Below, one piece after another: positions 1 through 10,200 of a stretch of DNA of 64,000 nt (its first letter is position 1; every line of letters starts with the position of its first letter). The translations under genes were made by a program, and so were the position numbers. This DNA is from Rhinopomastus cyanomelas (Eukaryota > Chordata > Aves > Bucerotiformes > Rhinopomastidae): positions 63,583 to 127,582 of the forward strand of contig VXBP01002360.1 in NCBI GenBank assembly GCA_013400115.1, written 5' to 3'. The notes below the pieces were generated by a model. That model saw only the letters and a list, made by a program, of their open reading frames with translations, searched no databases and was not told the DNA's origin.

Positions 1-214
1 TAACATGCAGTCTAAACCTGCCTTGATGCAACTTGAGGCCACTTCCCCTCACCCTATCAGTAGTGATTTGGGAGAAGAGACCAGCACCAGCCTCCAACCT
101 CCTTGGAGGTAGCTGTAGAGAGCAAGAAAGTCTCCTCTCAGCCTCCTCTTCTCTAGACTAAATAACCCCAGTTCCCTCAGCTGCTCTCCATAGGGCCTGT
201 TTTTCAAATCTCAT
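1..214 (-). mobile_element. CR1 LINE fragment, cut by window edge
   Basis: The minus strand reads as the ORF2 C-terminal region of CR1; the TCTCCTCTCAGCCTCCTCTT and CCAGTTCCCTCAGC blocks are visible. The 3' end lies left of the window, so family and full length cannot be judged. It is 5'-truncated near 214. Confidence 0.85.
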
Positions 215-941
215 TGGTTCCTGTAAAAGAATTAATTCCCAGCTATGTCTAATATAAAAACTTCTGGCAAGTTAAAACAACTCTATAAAGTCTTGTGCAG
301 AAACAGAAGTGGCAAAGGGAGGGAGGGAGGAGGGAACTTCCTGGAAAACGCACTCGTTGGAAAGTATCAGCAAGTACCTGGAAGCCAGTTAATGCTGAAG
401 TAAAATTAGAATTCATCCTGCCTCATAATTTAATGGTGAAGATATGTAAAACAGAAGAACACTGATAAAACTGAGGTGCCACCTGCGTTGCTCAGCAGTG
501 AAGTTTTCAGATGCAGTTGAAGTGGTAACAGAAAGGGATGAAAGGTCAGTCAGAGCTGATTTAGAGGGAGTATTAGTTTTTAAAGAGGCAGTTGTATGTA
601 AGGTGACTACGAAGATCTCTAGGAAATGTGGGCTGTCTTCATAGGAAGTGTTTTAGCTCAGGAAGCCTGTTATAGCTGTGATCTTAGTGCAGGCAGGCAG
701 AAGAAGTGAGCTTCTGCAGAGCCCAGTCAGATCTTATTGCTTGCCTGGGGAAGTGCATCTTTGCTCACCAGAGATGTCCCTCTTCCCCAGCGTTCTGGTG
801 CTCATAAACCTAAATTCATCCTCTACATTAATGAGGAAGAGTATAACCAGCAAATACAACCAACCCCTCACCCACCCTCCAGCCCCAAGAACAACTCTCA
901 AAAGGATTGTGGGCAAGTTATTAACAAATAGAAGAGCACAG
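215..941. other. Single-copy stretch, nothing recognised
   Basis: No CR1 and no recognisable gene. The only local structure is a G-rich motif at 317-334, listed separately. Confidence 0.5.
317..334 (+). other. G-quadruplex-type motif
   Basis: Four GGG runs are separated by loops of 1, 1 and 4 bases (GGGAGGGAGGGAGGAGGG). This fits the canonical G3+N1-7 pattern. Folding in the cell is inference. Confidence 0.5.
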
Positions 942-1233
942 TGTTAGGGGTTGAAAGGACCCTCTAGAGATCATCAAGTCCACCCCCCTTACCAGAGCAG
1001 GATCTCCTAGGACAGGCCACACAGGCTGCATCCAGGTGGGTTTTGAGCATCTCCAAAGCAGGAGGGTCCATGATCTCTCTGGGCAGCCTGTGCCAGGGCT
1101 CTGTCAGCCTCACAGTAAAGAAGTTGACTTGGAACTTCCTATGTTCTAGCTTATCCCCATTATTTTTTGTCCTACTACTGGGCACCACTGACAAGAGACC
1201 GGCCCCTTCTTCCTGATACCCACCCACATCATC
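942..1233 (-). mobile_element. CR1 LINE fragment, diverged group A-like
   Basis: The minus-strand 3' region of CR1 is recognisable by GGACCCTCTAGAGATCATC, GATCTCCTAGGACAGGCCAC and the CTGGGCAGCCTGTGCCAGGG block. It carries many substitutions relative to the younger copies here, and its tail repeats are lost. Confidence 0.8.
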
Positions 1234-1419
1234 AGATCAGAAATGGCTGCTTGCAGGTGAGACCCTCTTAAGAAGCAAAGGATGGAATTCCTACCTTCTG
1301 AACTAATTACAGTTTGGCATTAGGTGAGAGCTTTGAGACTGAGCTAGGGGTCCTGTCCTGCACTGATGGTAGACTTGATAAAATGTTGTTGGCTCCTTTC
1401 TAATTCTCATCATGTGGTG

Positions 1420-1486
1420 ACCTGGCAATGCTGGGTTAGCAGTTGGACTCAGTGACCTTAAAGGTCTCTTCCAATTCTGTGACTTT
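1420..1486 (+). mobile_element. Short CR1 3' end
   Basis: About 67 bp of CR1 3' end: GTTGGACTCAGTGACCTTAA, then GGTCTCTTCCAATTCTGTGA. The copy is strongly 5'-truncated and old. Confidence 0.75.
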
Positions 1487-2351
1487 TAAGCACTTTTAAT
1501 GTTCTAGTGTATAAATGATTAAAGAAAGCACGTTTTCTAGTAAAGGGCATTGCCAGAGACCCAGGCTGTCTGACAAGACATCACTTGTACCCCAGTCCAT
1601 GTTTTCCACAATCCAGAAAGGAATGTTAATGATTTGGCTGCGAGGAGTGGATGTAACACACAGTTCAGACACTGCACTCTGAAATGATGTGGAGAGGAGG
1701 GAAAACTGGTGTCTAGGAGGTGTTAAGTCAGTGTGTGGGATCTCTAAAATGCTAGGAAAAGAGACAGCAGAAGAACAAATAATTTCAAAGCACAGATGTG
1801 CTGCTCTCTCAGTAAATTCAGGTGACAGAAGAGCTGAGCAGTCGCTGGAGCAGCTCTGAGCTGCAGAAGTAAAGCCAGGTTCTGCTTGGTGTTCCGTGTA
1901 ACTCAAAGACTCTAAGAAAGCCAGTGCTGGGATCTCTTGCTGGTGCCCATCAGTGCTGCTCTGTTTGTGTCAGTACTGTCAGGGATTTTAACATCCATCA
2001 GTAGCTTCATGGCAGTAGAAACAGAATTTTGCTAAAGAGGCAGGGTCCTGTCCAAGAACTGGTGCATTTGTCTTCTGCTCTGCTTTGTGCTGGTGCCTGC
2101 AGCTGCAGCATCTCCCCTATCGGTTACAGTGACAATATGACCCAGTGGCTTCCTTTTCAAAACAGATTCTTATCAAGTAATTTCTTTTTCTGCAGATAGC
2201 AGCAGTTGTGGGAAATTGCTTGAAGATCATCTTCATGGGATTCTTTTCATGGATTTTTGATTTCTAAAGCATGTTTTTGAGGTGTCTTCTGAATGAGGTC
2301 AGCTCTACTTAGCTGCTGTTCTCCTTGAGAAACCAGACGAGACTCTTAGGG
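1487..2351. other. Single-copy stretch, nothing recognised
   Basis: A 136-codon open frame lies on the minus strand (1496-1906). It has no recognisable domain, and frames of this length are expected by chance in the window. Confidence 0.5.
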
Positions 2352-2445
2352 ACATGGATTAGGGGTGACCTGGGAGTGTTGGATCAAAGGTTGCACTTGA
2401 TGATCTTAAAGGTCTCTTCCAACCAAAGATGCTTTGTGATGCTGT
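2352..2445 (+). mobile_element. Short CR1 3' end
   Basis: Reads GTTGCACTTGATGATCTTAA followed by GGTCTCTTCCAACC and a decayed tail ending GATGCTGT. It is an old, strongly truncated copy. Confidence 0.75.
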
Positions 2446-2933
2446 TGTGCACTGGACGTGGCTAAGGGACCTGCTGAGCAACCTTGGTGAGGCCACTAGG
2501 TGCACCACAGTACTGTGAGGAAACGGGAAGGTTTGTGTGTTGTCTCAGCAAAGCCATTTTCCACAGGCCACGTGCTGGTGTGTTAGAGCTGAGCTGAGGG
2601 GTGAAAGTGTCAGTGCACAGCCTCGGTCCTGCAGACCACATCTTTTGCTTGGCTATTTCTTTCCAAATGAAGGCAGATAGAAGTTGCTAGGCTAATAGAT
2701 ATCTGCTGCTCTATTTTTTATATTAAATAAGAAATATGCTTAGCAGAAGCCACAGTATTGCAAATAATTTGAATTCCCACTCTAATGGCCCCATTAATGC
2801 TGTGTGAATGGGATGATCTGTCCTCGGGGCCTCAGTGTGAAGCCTCCCGTAGCGCTGACATCTTGGTGCATTATTTCTGTCTAGGGTTTTCTTCTTGCTG
2901 TCATCATTCTCATCATCAATCCAATGGTTTCTT
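2446..2933. other. Single-copy stretch, nothing recognised
   Basis: No repeat family or gene seen. It ends in an ATCATTCTCATCATCAATCC stretch abutting the CR1 copy at 2934. Confidence 0.45.
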
Positions 2934-3552
2934 AGCCAACACAAAGCCAGTGGCACCCTGGCTTCTGTCAGGAAAGGTATGGCCAGCAGGGCTAGGGAGG
3001 TCATTCTCCCCCTGGACTGGGCACTGGGGAGGCCTACCCTCCAGTACTGGGGGCAGTTCTGGGCCCCTCACTTCAAGAAAGAGATGGAGGGGCTGGAGTG
3101 GGTCCAGAGGAGCAACAAGGCTGGGGAAGGGACTGGAGGGAAAGTCTGATGAGAAGGGGCTGAGGGAGCTGGAGGTGTTTAGCCTGGAGAAGAGGAGACT
3201 CGGGGAGGATCTTCTCCCTCTCTCCAACTCCCTGCAGGGAGGTTGTAGTCAGATGGGGATTGAGCTCTTCTCCCAGGCAACCGGTGCCAGGATGAGAGGG
3301 CAGGGCCTGAAGCTGCACCAGGGAAGGGTTTGGTTGGATATTAGGAAGCTCTTCCTCATGGACAGGGTGATCAGACCCTGGAATGGGCTGCCCAGGGCAG
3401 TGATGGAGTCCCCATTCCTGGAGGTGTAGAAGGACAGCCTGGCTGTGGCCTTCAGTGCCCTGGCCTGGCTGATTGTGATTGACGTTAGGTCATGGACTGG
3501 GCTTGGTTATCTTAGAGATCTTTTCCAGCCTCAATTATTCTGTGATTCTGTG
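2934..3552 (+). mobile_element. CR1 LINE, group C, about 620 bp
   Basis: Starts in the ORF2 region after the reverse-transcriptase core (AGGTATGGCCAGCAGGGCTA) and runs to a tail ATTCTGTGATTCTGTG. The translated sense frame shows the usual CR1 C-terminal order: GPLTSRKRWRGWSGS, then L-x-x-L-x-V-F-S-L-E-K-R-R-L, then WNGLPRAV. It is related to the minus copies at 34148 and 50841. Stops and frame shifts break the ORF. Confidence 0.93.
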
Positions 3553-3745
3553 ATTTGATTCTAATATCTATTTATTTATTGACTTCTTATTTGTCTATCT
3601 ATATATTTATTTGTGTGGTTGTTTGTGGGATTATTTTCCAAGATATCAGCAATGCTCTTTGCTTTGTTGGTTTCCAAGAAGGCTGTTTTTAGAAGAGGAA
3701 TGGCTAGAGTTGGGAGAATAATAACAATTTTAGCATGATAGTCAC
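3553..3745. repeat. T-rich low-complexity stretch
   Basis: Short TATT/TATC-type runs (about 3565-3640) follow directly on the CR1 tail. No gene is seen. Confidence 0.4.
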
Positions 3746-3770
3746 AAGGAGAAAGGAAGGGAAAGGAAAA
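3746..3770 (+). repeat. Short purine (GGAAA) tract, left of CR1
   Basis: A pure A/G tract. AGGGAAAGGAAAA (3758-3770) recurs at 4412-4424 on the far side of the CR1 copy, so the element appears to sit inside an older purine microsatellite. Confidence 0.6.
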
Positions 3771-4409
3771 CATGAGCCAGCAGTGTGCCCAGGTGGCCAA
3801 GAGGGCCAATGGCGTCCTGGCCTGCATCAGGAATGGTGTGGCCAGCAGGAGCAGGGAGGTCATTCTGCCCCTGTACTCTGCACTGGTTAGGCCGCACCTT
3901 GAGTACTGTGTCCAGTTCTGGGCCCCTCAGTTTAGGAAGGACATTGAGGTGCTTGAACGTGTCCAGAGAAGGGCAACGAGGCTGCTGAGAGGCCTGGAGC
4001 ACAAGCCCTATGAGGAGAGGCTGAGGGAGCTGGGATTGTTTAGCCTTGAGAAGAGGAGGCTCAGGGGAGACCTTATTGCTGTCTACAACTACTTGAGGGG
4101 TGGTTGTGGCCAGGAGGAGGTTGCTCTCTTCTCTCAGGCAGCCAGCACCAGAACAAGAGGACACAGCCTCAAGCTGCGCCAGGGGAAATTTAGGCTTGAG
4201 GTGAGGAGAAAATTCTTCACCGAGAGAGTCATTGGCCACTGGAATGGCCTGCCCAGGGAGGTGGTGGAGTCGCCAACTCTGGAGCTGTTCAAGGCAGGAT
4301 TGGACGTGGCACTTGGTGCCATGGTCTAGCCTTGAGCTCTGTGGTGACAGGTTGGACTTGATGATCTATGAGATCTCTTCCAACCTTGATAATACTGTGA
4401 TACTGTATG
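3771..4409 (+). mobile_element. CR1 LINE, about 640 bp, with open ORF2 end
   Basis: The best preserved long CR1 here. A frame of 185 codons (3772-4329) stays open. It is the ORF2 C-terminal part: an opening MSQQCAQVAKRANG, then RPHLEYCVQFWAP, LERVQRRATRLLRGLE, LGLFSLEKRRLRGDL and HWNGLPREVVESP. The upstream endonuclease and reverse-transcriptase core are missing, so it cannot move by itself. The frame is followed by a short 3' UTR with GTTGGACTTGATGATCTATG and a tail of ATACTGTG repeats. The ATG at 3772 is an internal methionine of ORF2, not a true start. Confidence 0.95.
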
Positions 4410-4527
4410 AAAAGGGAAAGGAAAAGAAAAGGGAAAGGGAAAGGAAGGGAAAGGGAAAGGAAAAGAAAAGGAAAGGGAAAGGGAAAGGAAAAGGAAAAGG
4501 AAAAGAAAAAAAAAGAAAAAGAATGTT
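4410..4527 (+). repeat. (GGGAAA)/(GGAAAAG)n purine microsatellite
   Basis: About 115 bp of pure A/G repeats directly after the CR1 tail. Frames across it give artificial KEKERK peptides and are not genes. Confidence 0.9.
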
Positions 4528-4940
4528 TGCTCTGGTTCAAAATTATTTTGTTTTTTTCCCCTTTTAGGAAACAGGTGATTTCAGAACAAACCAAGCAAAT
4601 CCTTGCGCTACTGATTCCTGTGTTTGAGGGGTGACGCTCAATCTTCAAGACACATATCTCTAGAAAATAACATCAACTTTTGAAAGAACACACAAAATGT
4701 TCTTGGATGCTTGGCAAATTATTGACATAATTGTCACTGTGGTTGTGTTTCATGATCCAAAACCTCCATCTGCTTATGATGACATTAGTGATTTCAAGGG
4801 TCTTTCTTCATTTCTGAGCGCTACAGCTTCACTGAAATCAAAACCAAAATCCTGTGAGGGTTTGAAATACATGAGAAGAACCAACGAACCTAATTTTCAT
4901 GGGTTTAGTATGTTAGTTTTTCTGTCACAGATAGAATTTA
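4528..4940. other. Single-copy stretch, nothing recognised
   Basis: Part of a 137-codon plus-strand frame (4697-5110) that runs into a CR1 3' end at 4941. No domain is recognised, so I do not call it a gene. Confidence 0.45.
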
Positions 4941-5024
4941 GTGGTGACCTGCTAGTGCTGCTTGGACTTGATGATTTTGAAGGTGTCTTCCAACCAAAGC
5001 GATTCTCTCTGGTTCTGTGTTGCA
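4941..5024 (+). mobile_element. Short CR1 3' end
   Basis: Contains CTTGGACTTGATGATTTTGA, then GGTGTCTTCCAACC and a tail of the TTCTCTGGTTCTGTG type. It is old and strongly truncated. Confidence 0.75.
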
Positions 5025-6342
5025 CTGTGGCGACGCTATTTGTCGTTCCAGGAGAGATGCCCAACCTAACACACGTCACTTTGATTTCTCCCTACCAACG
5101 TAATTCCTGAAGGAGCTTCAGAGGAAACGTCTGCAGTGCATGTCTGGGTAACTTTTATGATCCTTCTTGTTCCAGTTCAATGAATTAGGTAGCTGGGAAA
5201 CCAGTAAAGTTGTGTTGAATTATTTATCACAGAAGAAGTTATTTCAAGCATATTATTAGGGGTTTTTTTGCCCTTCAGAAGAATTTTCAGTTAGATGTTT
5301 CCTTTCTGCATTATGGTCCATAGAAATAGGTCTAATTTAATGTCTTCTGGCACAGGCACATGGTAAGGAAAGGCAGAGTTTAACTGCTGTGCACCGTGAG
5401 CATGCAGGGGAAGAGCTGGGATGGTGATGGTTGCTTCTCGGACTAATTGAACAACTTATGAAGTCAAGTGCAACTTATTTGTTGACTCAGAAATGGAAGC
5501 CATTCCTACTTTGATGGATTCAATCTTCCTGTCACCAGGGCTTCCTGACTGGCTTAGTTTGTGTTTGTTTAGAGGTCAAACACTGAGGATATAATCTTAA
5601 AAAAAAAACCCAAAACTTGGGCAAACGGGGAGCAGATGGGGACAAGAAAGAGTCAGTCTGTTGTTCAGGAAGAGCAAATTCTGTTGTTCAGGACCCAAAT
5701 TCTGCTATTTTAATGCTTTCCTGTGCCTTCTGATTCATCTATGTAAATGTTATTTATAACTAAAAAGCAAATAATTTTTAACAGAGAGCTGTTGATAGAT
5801 CCCTCGAGTTGTTCCAGACGGCCCTCAAAGACATTCCAGTCTGTGGCTGGCAAAATGATAAATAATCATTGCTTAAAATTCTATTTAGAAATTAGCTTTG
5901 TGCTTTGTCTAGCTCTGCTTATTGACTGTGTGGGCAATGTACTTCACATCTTCAGTGGCCCAATGAATCACAGCTTGTTATTAACAGTCAGTGTTGGCTC
6001 TTGCCATCACTCATCTCCTAATTGTTTTGTGCTATGTGTCAGGTATGATGCGTCTGGCAGGTTTAAAGATTCTGTGTTGCTGCTGCACTGAATCCACCCT
6101 GGGTATCTGATGTATTTCACCATAGACTACAAGGAAATACAGGCTTGTGGAGATAAGGAGGAGGGGAATTGCTCAGGAGCTGAGGGATACGGTGTACAGA
6201 AAAGAAAATTCCAGGTATAAAGAGGAGATAAATTTAAGGAAGATGTTGGAAGTGCACATATGTACCCATGGATGGAAAGATCGATGCACTTGTCTGTAAC
6301 ACACATATATAAAATATGTACATAAATGAGATGTAGATGTGT
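5025..6342. other. 1.3-kb CR1-free block, no gene recognised
   Basis: Contains an A-run near 5599-5608 and a 114-codon plus frame (5747-6091) without a recognisable domain. Confidence 0.5.
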
Positions 6343-6427
6343 GACTTGGTGTAGGTGACCCTGCTGTGGCAGGGGGATTGGGCTAGGTGATCCTTCAAGG
6401 TCCCTTCCAATCCCTGATGTTCTGTGA
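6343..6427 (+). mobile_element. Short CR1 3' end, group A
   Basis: About 85 bp: TGTGGCAGGGGGATTGGGCT, then GGTCCCTTCCAATCCCTGAT. It is followed within 10 bp by a second CR1 in the same orientation. Confidence 0.9.
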
Positions 6428-6433
6428 GCTATT

Positions 6434-6757
6434 TGAAAGGACACTGTAGAGATGTTGGGGCTGGCCTCTTCTCACAGGTAATTAGCAACAGAACCAGAAG
6501 GAAGGGCTTCAGGGCTTCAAGCTTCAACAGGGGAGGGTTAGACTAGACATCAGGAAAAAGTTCTTCACTAGAGAGTGCTCAGGCAGTGGACTGGGCTGCC
6601 CGGGGTGGTGGTTGAGTCCCCATCCCTGGATGTGTTTAAAAGTTGCTTAGATGTAGTGTTGGGGCATCTGGTTTAGGGGTGAACTTGTGGAGGTTTGATG
6701 GTTGGACTCGATGATCCCGGGGGTCTTTTCCAACCTGAATGATTCCGTGACTCTATG
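6434..6757 (+). mobile_element. CR1 LINE, group B, about 320 bp
   Basis: Starts in the ORF2 C-terminus (AGAGATGTTGGGGCTGGCCT) and carries GGCTGCCCGGGGTGGTGG, the GGTTTAGGGGTGAACTTGTG linker and a GATGATCCCGGGGGTC tail with GTGACTCTATGA. It lies immediately behind the group-A tail at 6343. Confidence 0.92.
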
Positions 6758-7631
6758 ATCTTGTTTCTGTGACACTCCTCCCCATTCCCTGTAGAGATGT
6801 CACCATGCAGCAGGAAGGGGAAAACACGTAAAGAGAAAACTCTGAGCAGCCCTGGAAAGTCCCAGTCAGTTTGGTCGCTGGCACGGTGCTGTGTTTCCTG
6901 CAATAAAACAGCACACACAATCTTCTGCACATTACAGTGATTATTATACGAACGCTGACTACCTTATTATCCTATAATCTTCCCTAAATAATTTGATTTT
7001 ACTCTTGGCTGGTCTACCGCAGCAGATGAAGCCAATGCACTGAGAATGGAGACGGTTAGTAAACTGGTCTCCACACATGAGAGAAACCCAACCCTGATGT
7101 TCTGAGGTGACTTGTAATCGCAGGACTGCTTTGTGAAGGTGTCCCCTTTATAAACCTGTGCAAAGACTGCTTAGAGCACCTGAAAAGGTAGGTTTTAATG
7201 CACCACAGGCTGTTTTCAGACTTCTACACAGACCATGGCTGTCTTGAAGGTCTTTTAAATATTTAGGAAGGGTACAGGTTAGGGAAAGGCAAGAAAAAGA
7301 TGTTAAAAGAAAAGGAGACCAAGAGGATGTGATTTCTTGAAAGCTTTTTGACAGCTAAGTTCTTGCAGAAGATATCCTCAGTTACTCACCTAAGCGTTTC
7401 CATATGGGAGGAACCTTGATAGAAAAGATCAGTTGATTTTGTCTGACAGGATGGTAGATAATTTAATTAGAATTATTTATTTTTAATGGTAATGTTTGTT
7501 TTGAATGAGGCTGAGAGCCCTCACAACATCCTGGCATAAATGTGTGGTCACATCTTGCTCTGTCAGTGCAGTCCATCAGAAGTGCAGCCTGTCATACCAC
7601 TGTCTTTCTAAACCAGTTGTTTGATCAAAGG
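6758..7631. other. Single-copy stretch, nothing firmly recognised
   Basis: Holds one splice-bounded open segment on the minus strand (7390-7442: CTGTCAG acceptor-like, CTTAG|GTGAGT donor-like). At 53 bp it is too short to trust alone. Confidence 0.4.
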
Positions 7632-7877
7632 TGCTGTAAGCTGGAACAGAGGAGGTTCCACATCAGTCTGAGCATGAACCTCTTCCCAGTGAGGGTGACT
7701 GAGCACTGGAATGGGCTGCCCAGGGGGGTTGTGGAGTCTGCTTCTCTGGAGACATGTAAAATCCTTCTGGACATGTTCCTGTGCGACTTGATCCAGGTGA
7801 TCCTGTTCTGACAGGGGGACTGAATGATCTTTCAAGGTCCCTTCCAATCCCTAATGTTCTCTGATTCTGTGATTCCA
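7632..7877 (+). mobile_element. CR1 LINE, group A, about 245 bp
   Basis: Begins AAGCTGGAACAGAGGAGGTT, runs through CACTGGAATGGGCTGCCCAG to a group-A tail with TTCCAATCCCTAATGTTCTC and ATTCTGTGATTC. Confidence 0.92.
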
Positions 7878-9545
7878 TCAGCCCCCCACACTTACAAGGC
7901 TCGTAGCCCAAATCCTAGAGTTACTAGTGAGATGAACATTTTTTCTGTCCTCATATTTGGTTTATGGGATGAAGGTGACTTTCTGAGAAGCTGATGAATA
8001 GGGGTTCAGACTGTGGGACAGGAAGGAAGGTGAGTGACAGCGTCTGTTCTATCCATCAGCAGTCAATGTCCTTTTCACAGAACCACCACCTCACTTAGAA
8101 GACTGGGGGGGGGGTGCTAAGAGTTTTTATGGAGCTTTTCAATGGGATTTGGTTGTATATTTGGGGTTTTTTTTTTGGTCGTGGGTGTTTACTTTTGATT
8201 TTCTTTTCTTTTTAATAGGAAGACAAGAGACTAAGGCAATAGAATTCCTTTGAGACTGCAGCCTTAAGGATTTTCCTGGAAACATTCCAAGCCAGGCTGG
8301 ATGGAGCTCCAGGATGCTGAAGAGATAGTTTCATATGCCCCTGCCAAAGGCTTATTTGGGTTCAGGTATGTGTATTTGAAGATATAATCTCTCGTAGGCA
8401 TGTACCTGAACTCTTGTTATTGCACAACAACACCTTTCCCAGCAAGGGTTAATATCTCAGCAAACACCAGGAGCTTCCACGAATGTTTTGGGGAGAGCAT
8501 CTCCTGTGAAACTGCCTTTTGGATCATGTTCTTGTGGCTTGATTTTTCCACCCCTTTAGCAAACAGAGCTGTAAAATGGTCTTCCTAACCCCATTGTAAC
8601 GATCACGTTATTTCTGTCCTGGCTGCAGCACGACATTTAGGAACCTGTGAGGGTAGAAAAACATTCCTTGTGGAAAGGAATGGTTCAGATTGGGTTTATC
8701 ATGATGGAGTTTACAATTTATAGCAGTTTGAGGGGGTTTGGAACACAAGAGCTGAAACATACGGTTCCCTGCGGAGAAGGGTTTATGAAATGCTGCAGGG
8801 GGCAGGGAAGGATGCGGTACAGCATGGCCTTTCCCACAGAGAGGGATTGCACAAAATCTAACCCAACCTTGCCTCGCTTTTTTAGGCAGCTAGGATGAAG
8901 CAGCATTTACCTCGTTTACCTGCAGCACGAGCCTGGGCTCTTTGCTTTTCCCCAAGAAGGGAGAAAACCTGAAATAATCCTGTATGCTTCATAGATGACT
9001 GGCTGCTTTGGAACCTGTTCAGTTAAATCCTATCCAAGAGCTCTATTTTTCAGCTGGTTTTTTTTCTGAAAGACCTTGCAGGTAGTAGATTCCTCTGTTA
9101 GCTTTATGTAGCCGTTGAGTTATCTTCTTCCCTCCCACTAGGAGAAAGAGCCAAACTGTTGAAGTGGCAAAATATGACCAGATTTTCCAGCCAGCTTCAT
9201 TTTAAATCTAAATTTTTTTAAAAGAGCATTTGAGAGGAGATGAAAAAAAGCTTGTAGGTGGGATGCTGCAATAACCCCTTGCAGGTGTGTGTAGTAGATT
9301 GCTCCTATGCGTACCAGAAATGTTACTGCTATGTTAAGACCTTGTTATTATTTCTGATGCTGCCTACATGCTAGGAGACCCCTCATTGTGGTTTGAGCCC
9401 AATTTTGAGCTTTAAACCTTTTAAGTCTATGGACCTGTTATCATTGTTTTCGTGGTGGAGACTGTGAATGATGTGCCCAGGTGAAATACTGATGTGGCTG
9501 GAGTACTTTTACCTCCTTGTTTCTGGGCTCTGGTGTCAGCTGAAC
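7878..9545. other. 1.7-kb CR1-poor block, no gene recognised
   Basis: Contains a run of ten G (8105-8114), a T-run near 8167-8177 and a weak CR1-like patch at about 8272-8312 (AAGCCAGGCTGGATGGAGCT). A strong acceptor-like AG (8218) and a GTATGT donor-like site (8366) frame a segment with stops in all three frames, so it is not coding. Confidence 0.45.
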
Positions 9546-9972
9546 ATCACAGAATCACAGAACATTAGGGATTGGAAGGGACCTTGAAAGATAATCCAGT
9601 CCAATCCCCCTGCCACAGCAGGATCCCCTAGATCCAGTCACACAAGAACATGTCCAGGTGAGTTTTAAATGTCGCCAGAGAGGGAGACTACACGACCTGC
9701 CTGGACAGCCCCTGCCAGTGCTCTGTCACCCTCACTGGGAAGAAGTTTCTTCTCATGTTGATGTGGAACCTCCTCTGTTCCAGCTCACACACGTTGCCCT
9801 TTATCCTACCATTGGCTGCCACTGAGCAGAGCCTGGCTCCATCCTCCTGACACCCACCCTTTCCATGTTCATCAACATTAATGGGGTCACTCCTCAGTCT
9901 CCTTTTTTCCAAGCTCAAGAGACCCAGCTCCCTCAGCCTTTCCTCATCAGGGAGGCCTTCTTCTCTGTGCAC
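9546..9972 (-). mobile_element. CR1 LINE, group A, about 430 bp
   Basis: Reads from the tail TCACAGAATCACAGAACATT at the left to the ORF2 C-terminus at the right. A 94-codon minus frame keeps L-R-E-L-G-L-L-S-L-E-K-R-R-L and EQRRFHINMRRNFFPVRVTE. The HWQGLSRQVV end is a variant of HWKGLPRGVV. Confidence 0.94.
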
Positions 9973-10048
9973 TGTACTTTGTCTCTATTTAGAAATGCAT
10001 ATATATATAGTTTTTAATGCATAGATGGGTAGGTAGGTTTGCATTTGA

Positions 10049-10200
10049 ACAAGCTTCCCAGGGAGAGGTTTGACTCGCCATCCCTGGCTGTGTTGCGCAG
10101 TCGTGGAGACCTGGAGCTTAGGGACACAGCTTAGGAACATTTGGGTTAGTAGTTGGATGAGATGATCTGGAAGGTCTTTTCCAACCTAAATGATTGTATG
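10049..10200 (+). mobile_element. CR1 LINE, group G (old)
   Basis: Shares CGTGGAGACCTGGAGCTTAG and GGACACAGCTTAGG with the copy at 55136. The 3' end is GAGATGATCTGGAAGGTCTT and TTCCAACCTAAATGATTGTA. Confidence 0.8.

Noticed and set aside
1496..1906. 136-codon minus frame
   Set aside because: No recognisable domain and no promoter or splice signal.
4232..4648. Lys/Glu/Arg-rich and Phe/Ser-rich frames over the purine tract
   Set aside because: Artefacts of the GGGAAA-type microsatellite read in different frames.
6990..7190. Segment ending AAAAG|GTAGGT with one open frame
   Set aside because: The acceptor side lacks a pyrimidine tract and the open stretch is only about 26 codons.
8219..8365. 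Apparent exon with strong acceptor and GTATGT donor
   Set aside because: Stops in all three frames, and part of it resembles decayed CR1. A non-coding exon cannot be excluded, but nothing supports it.
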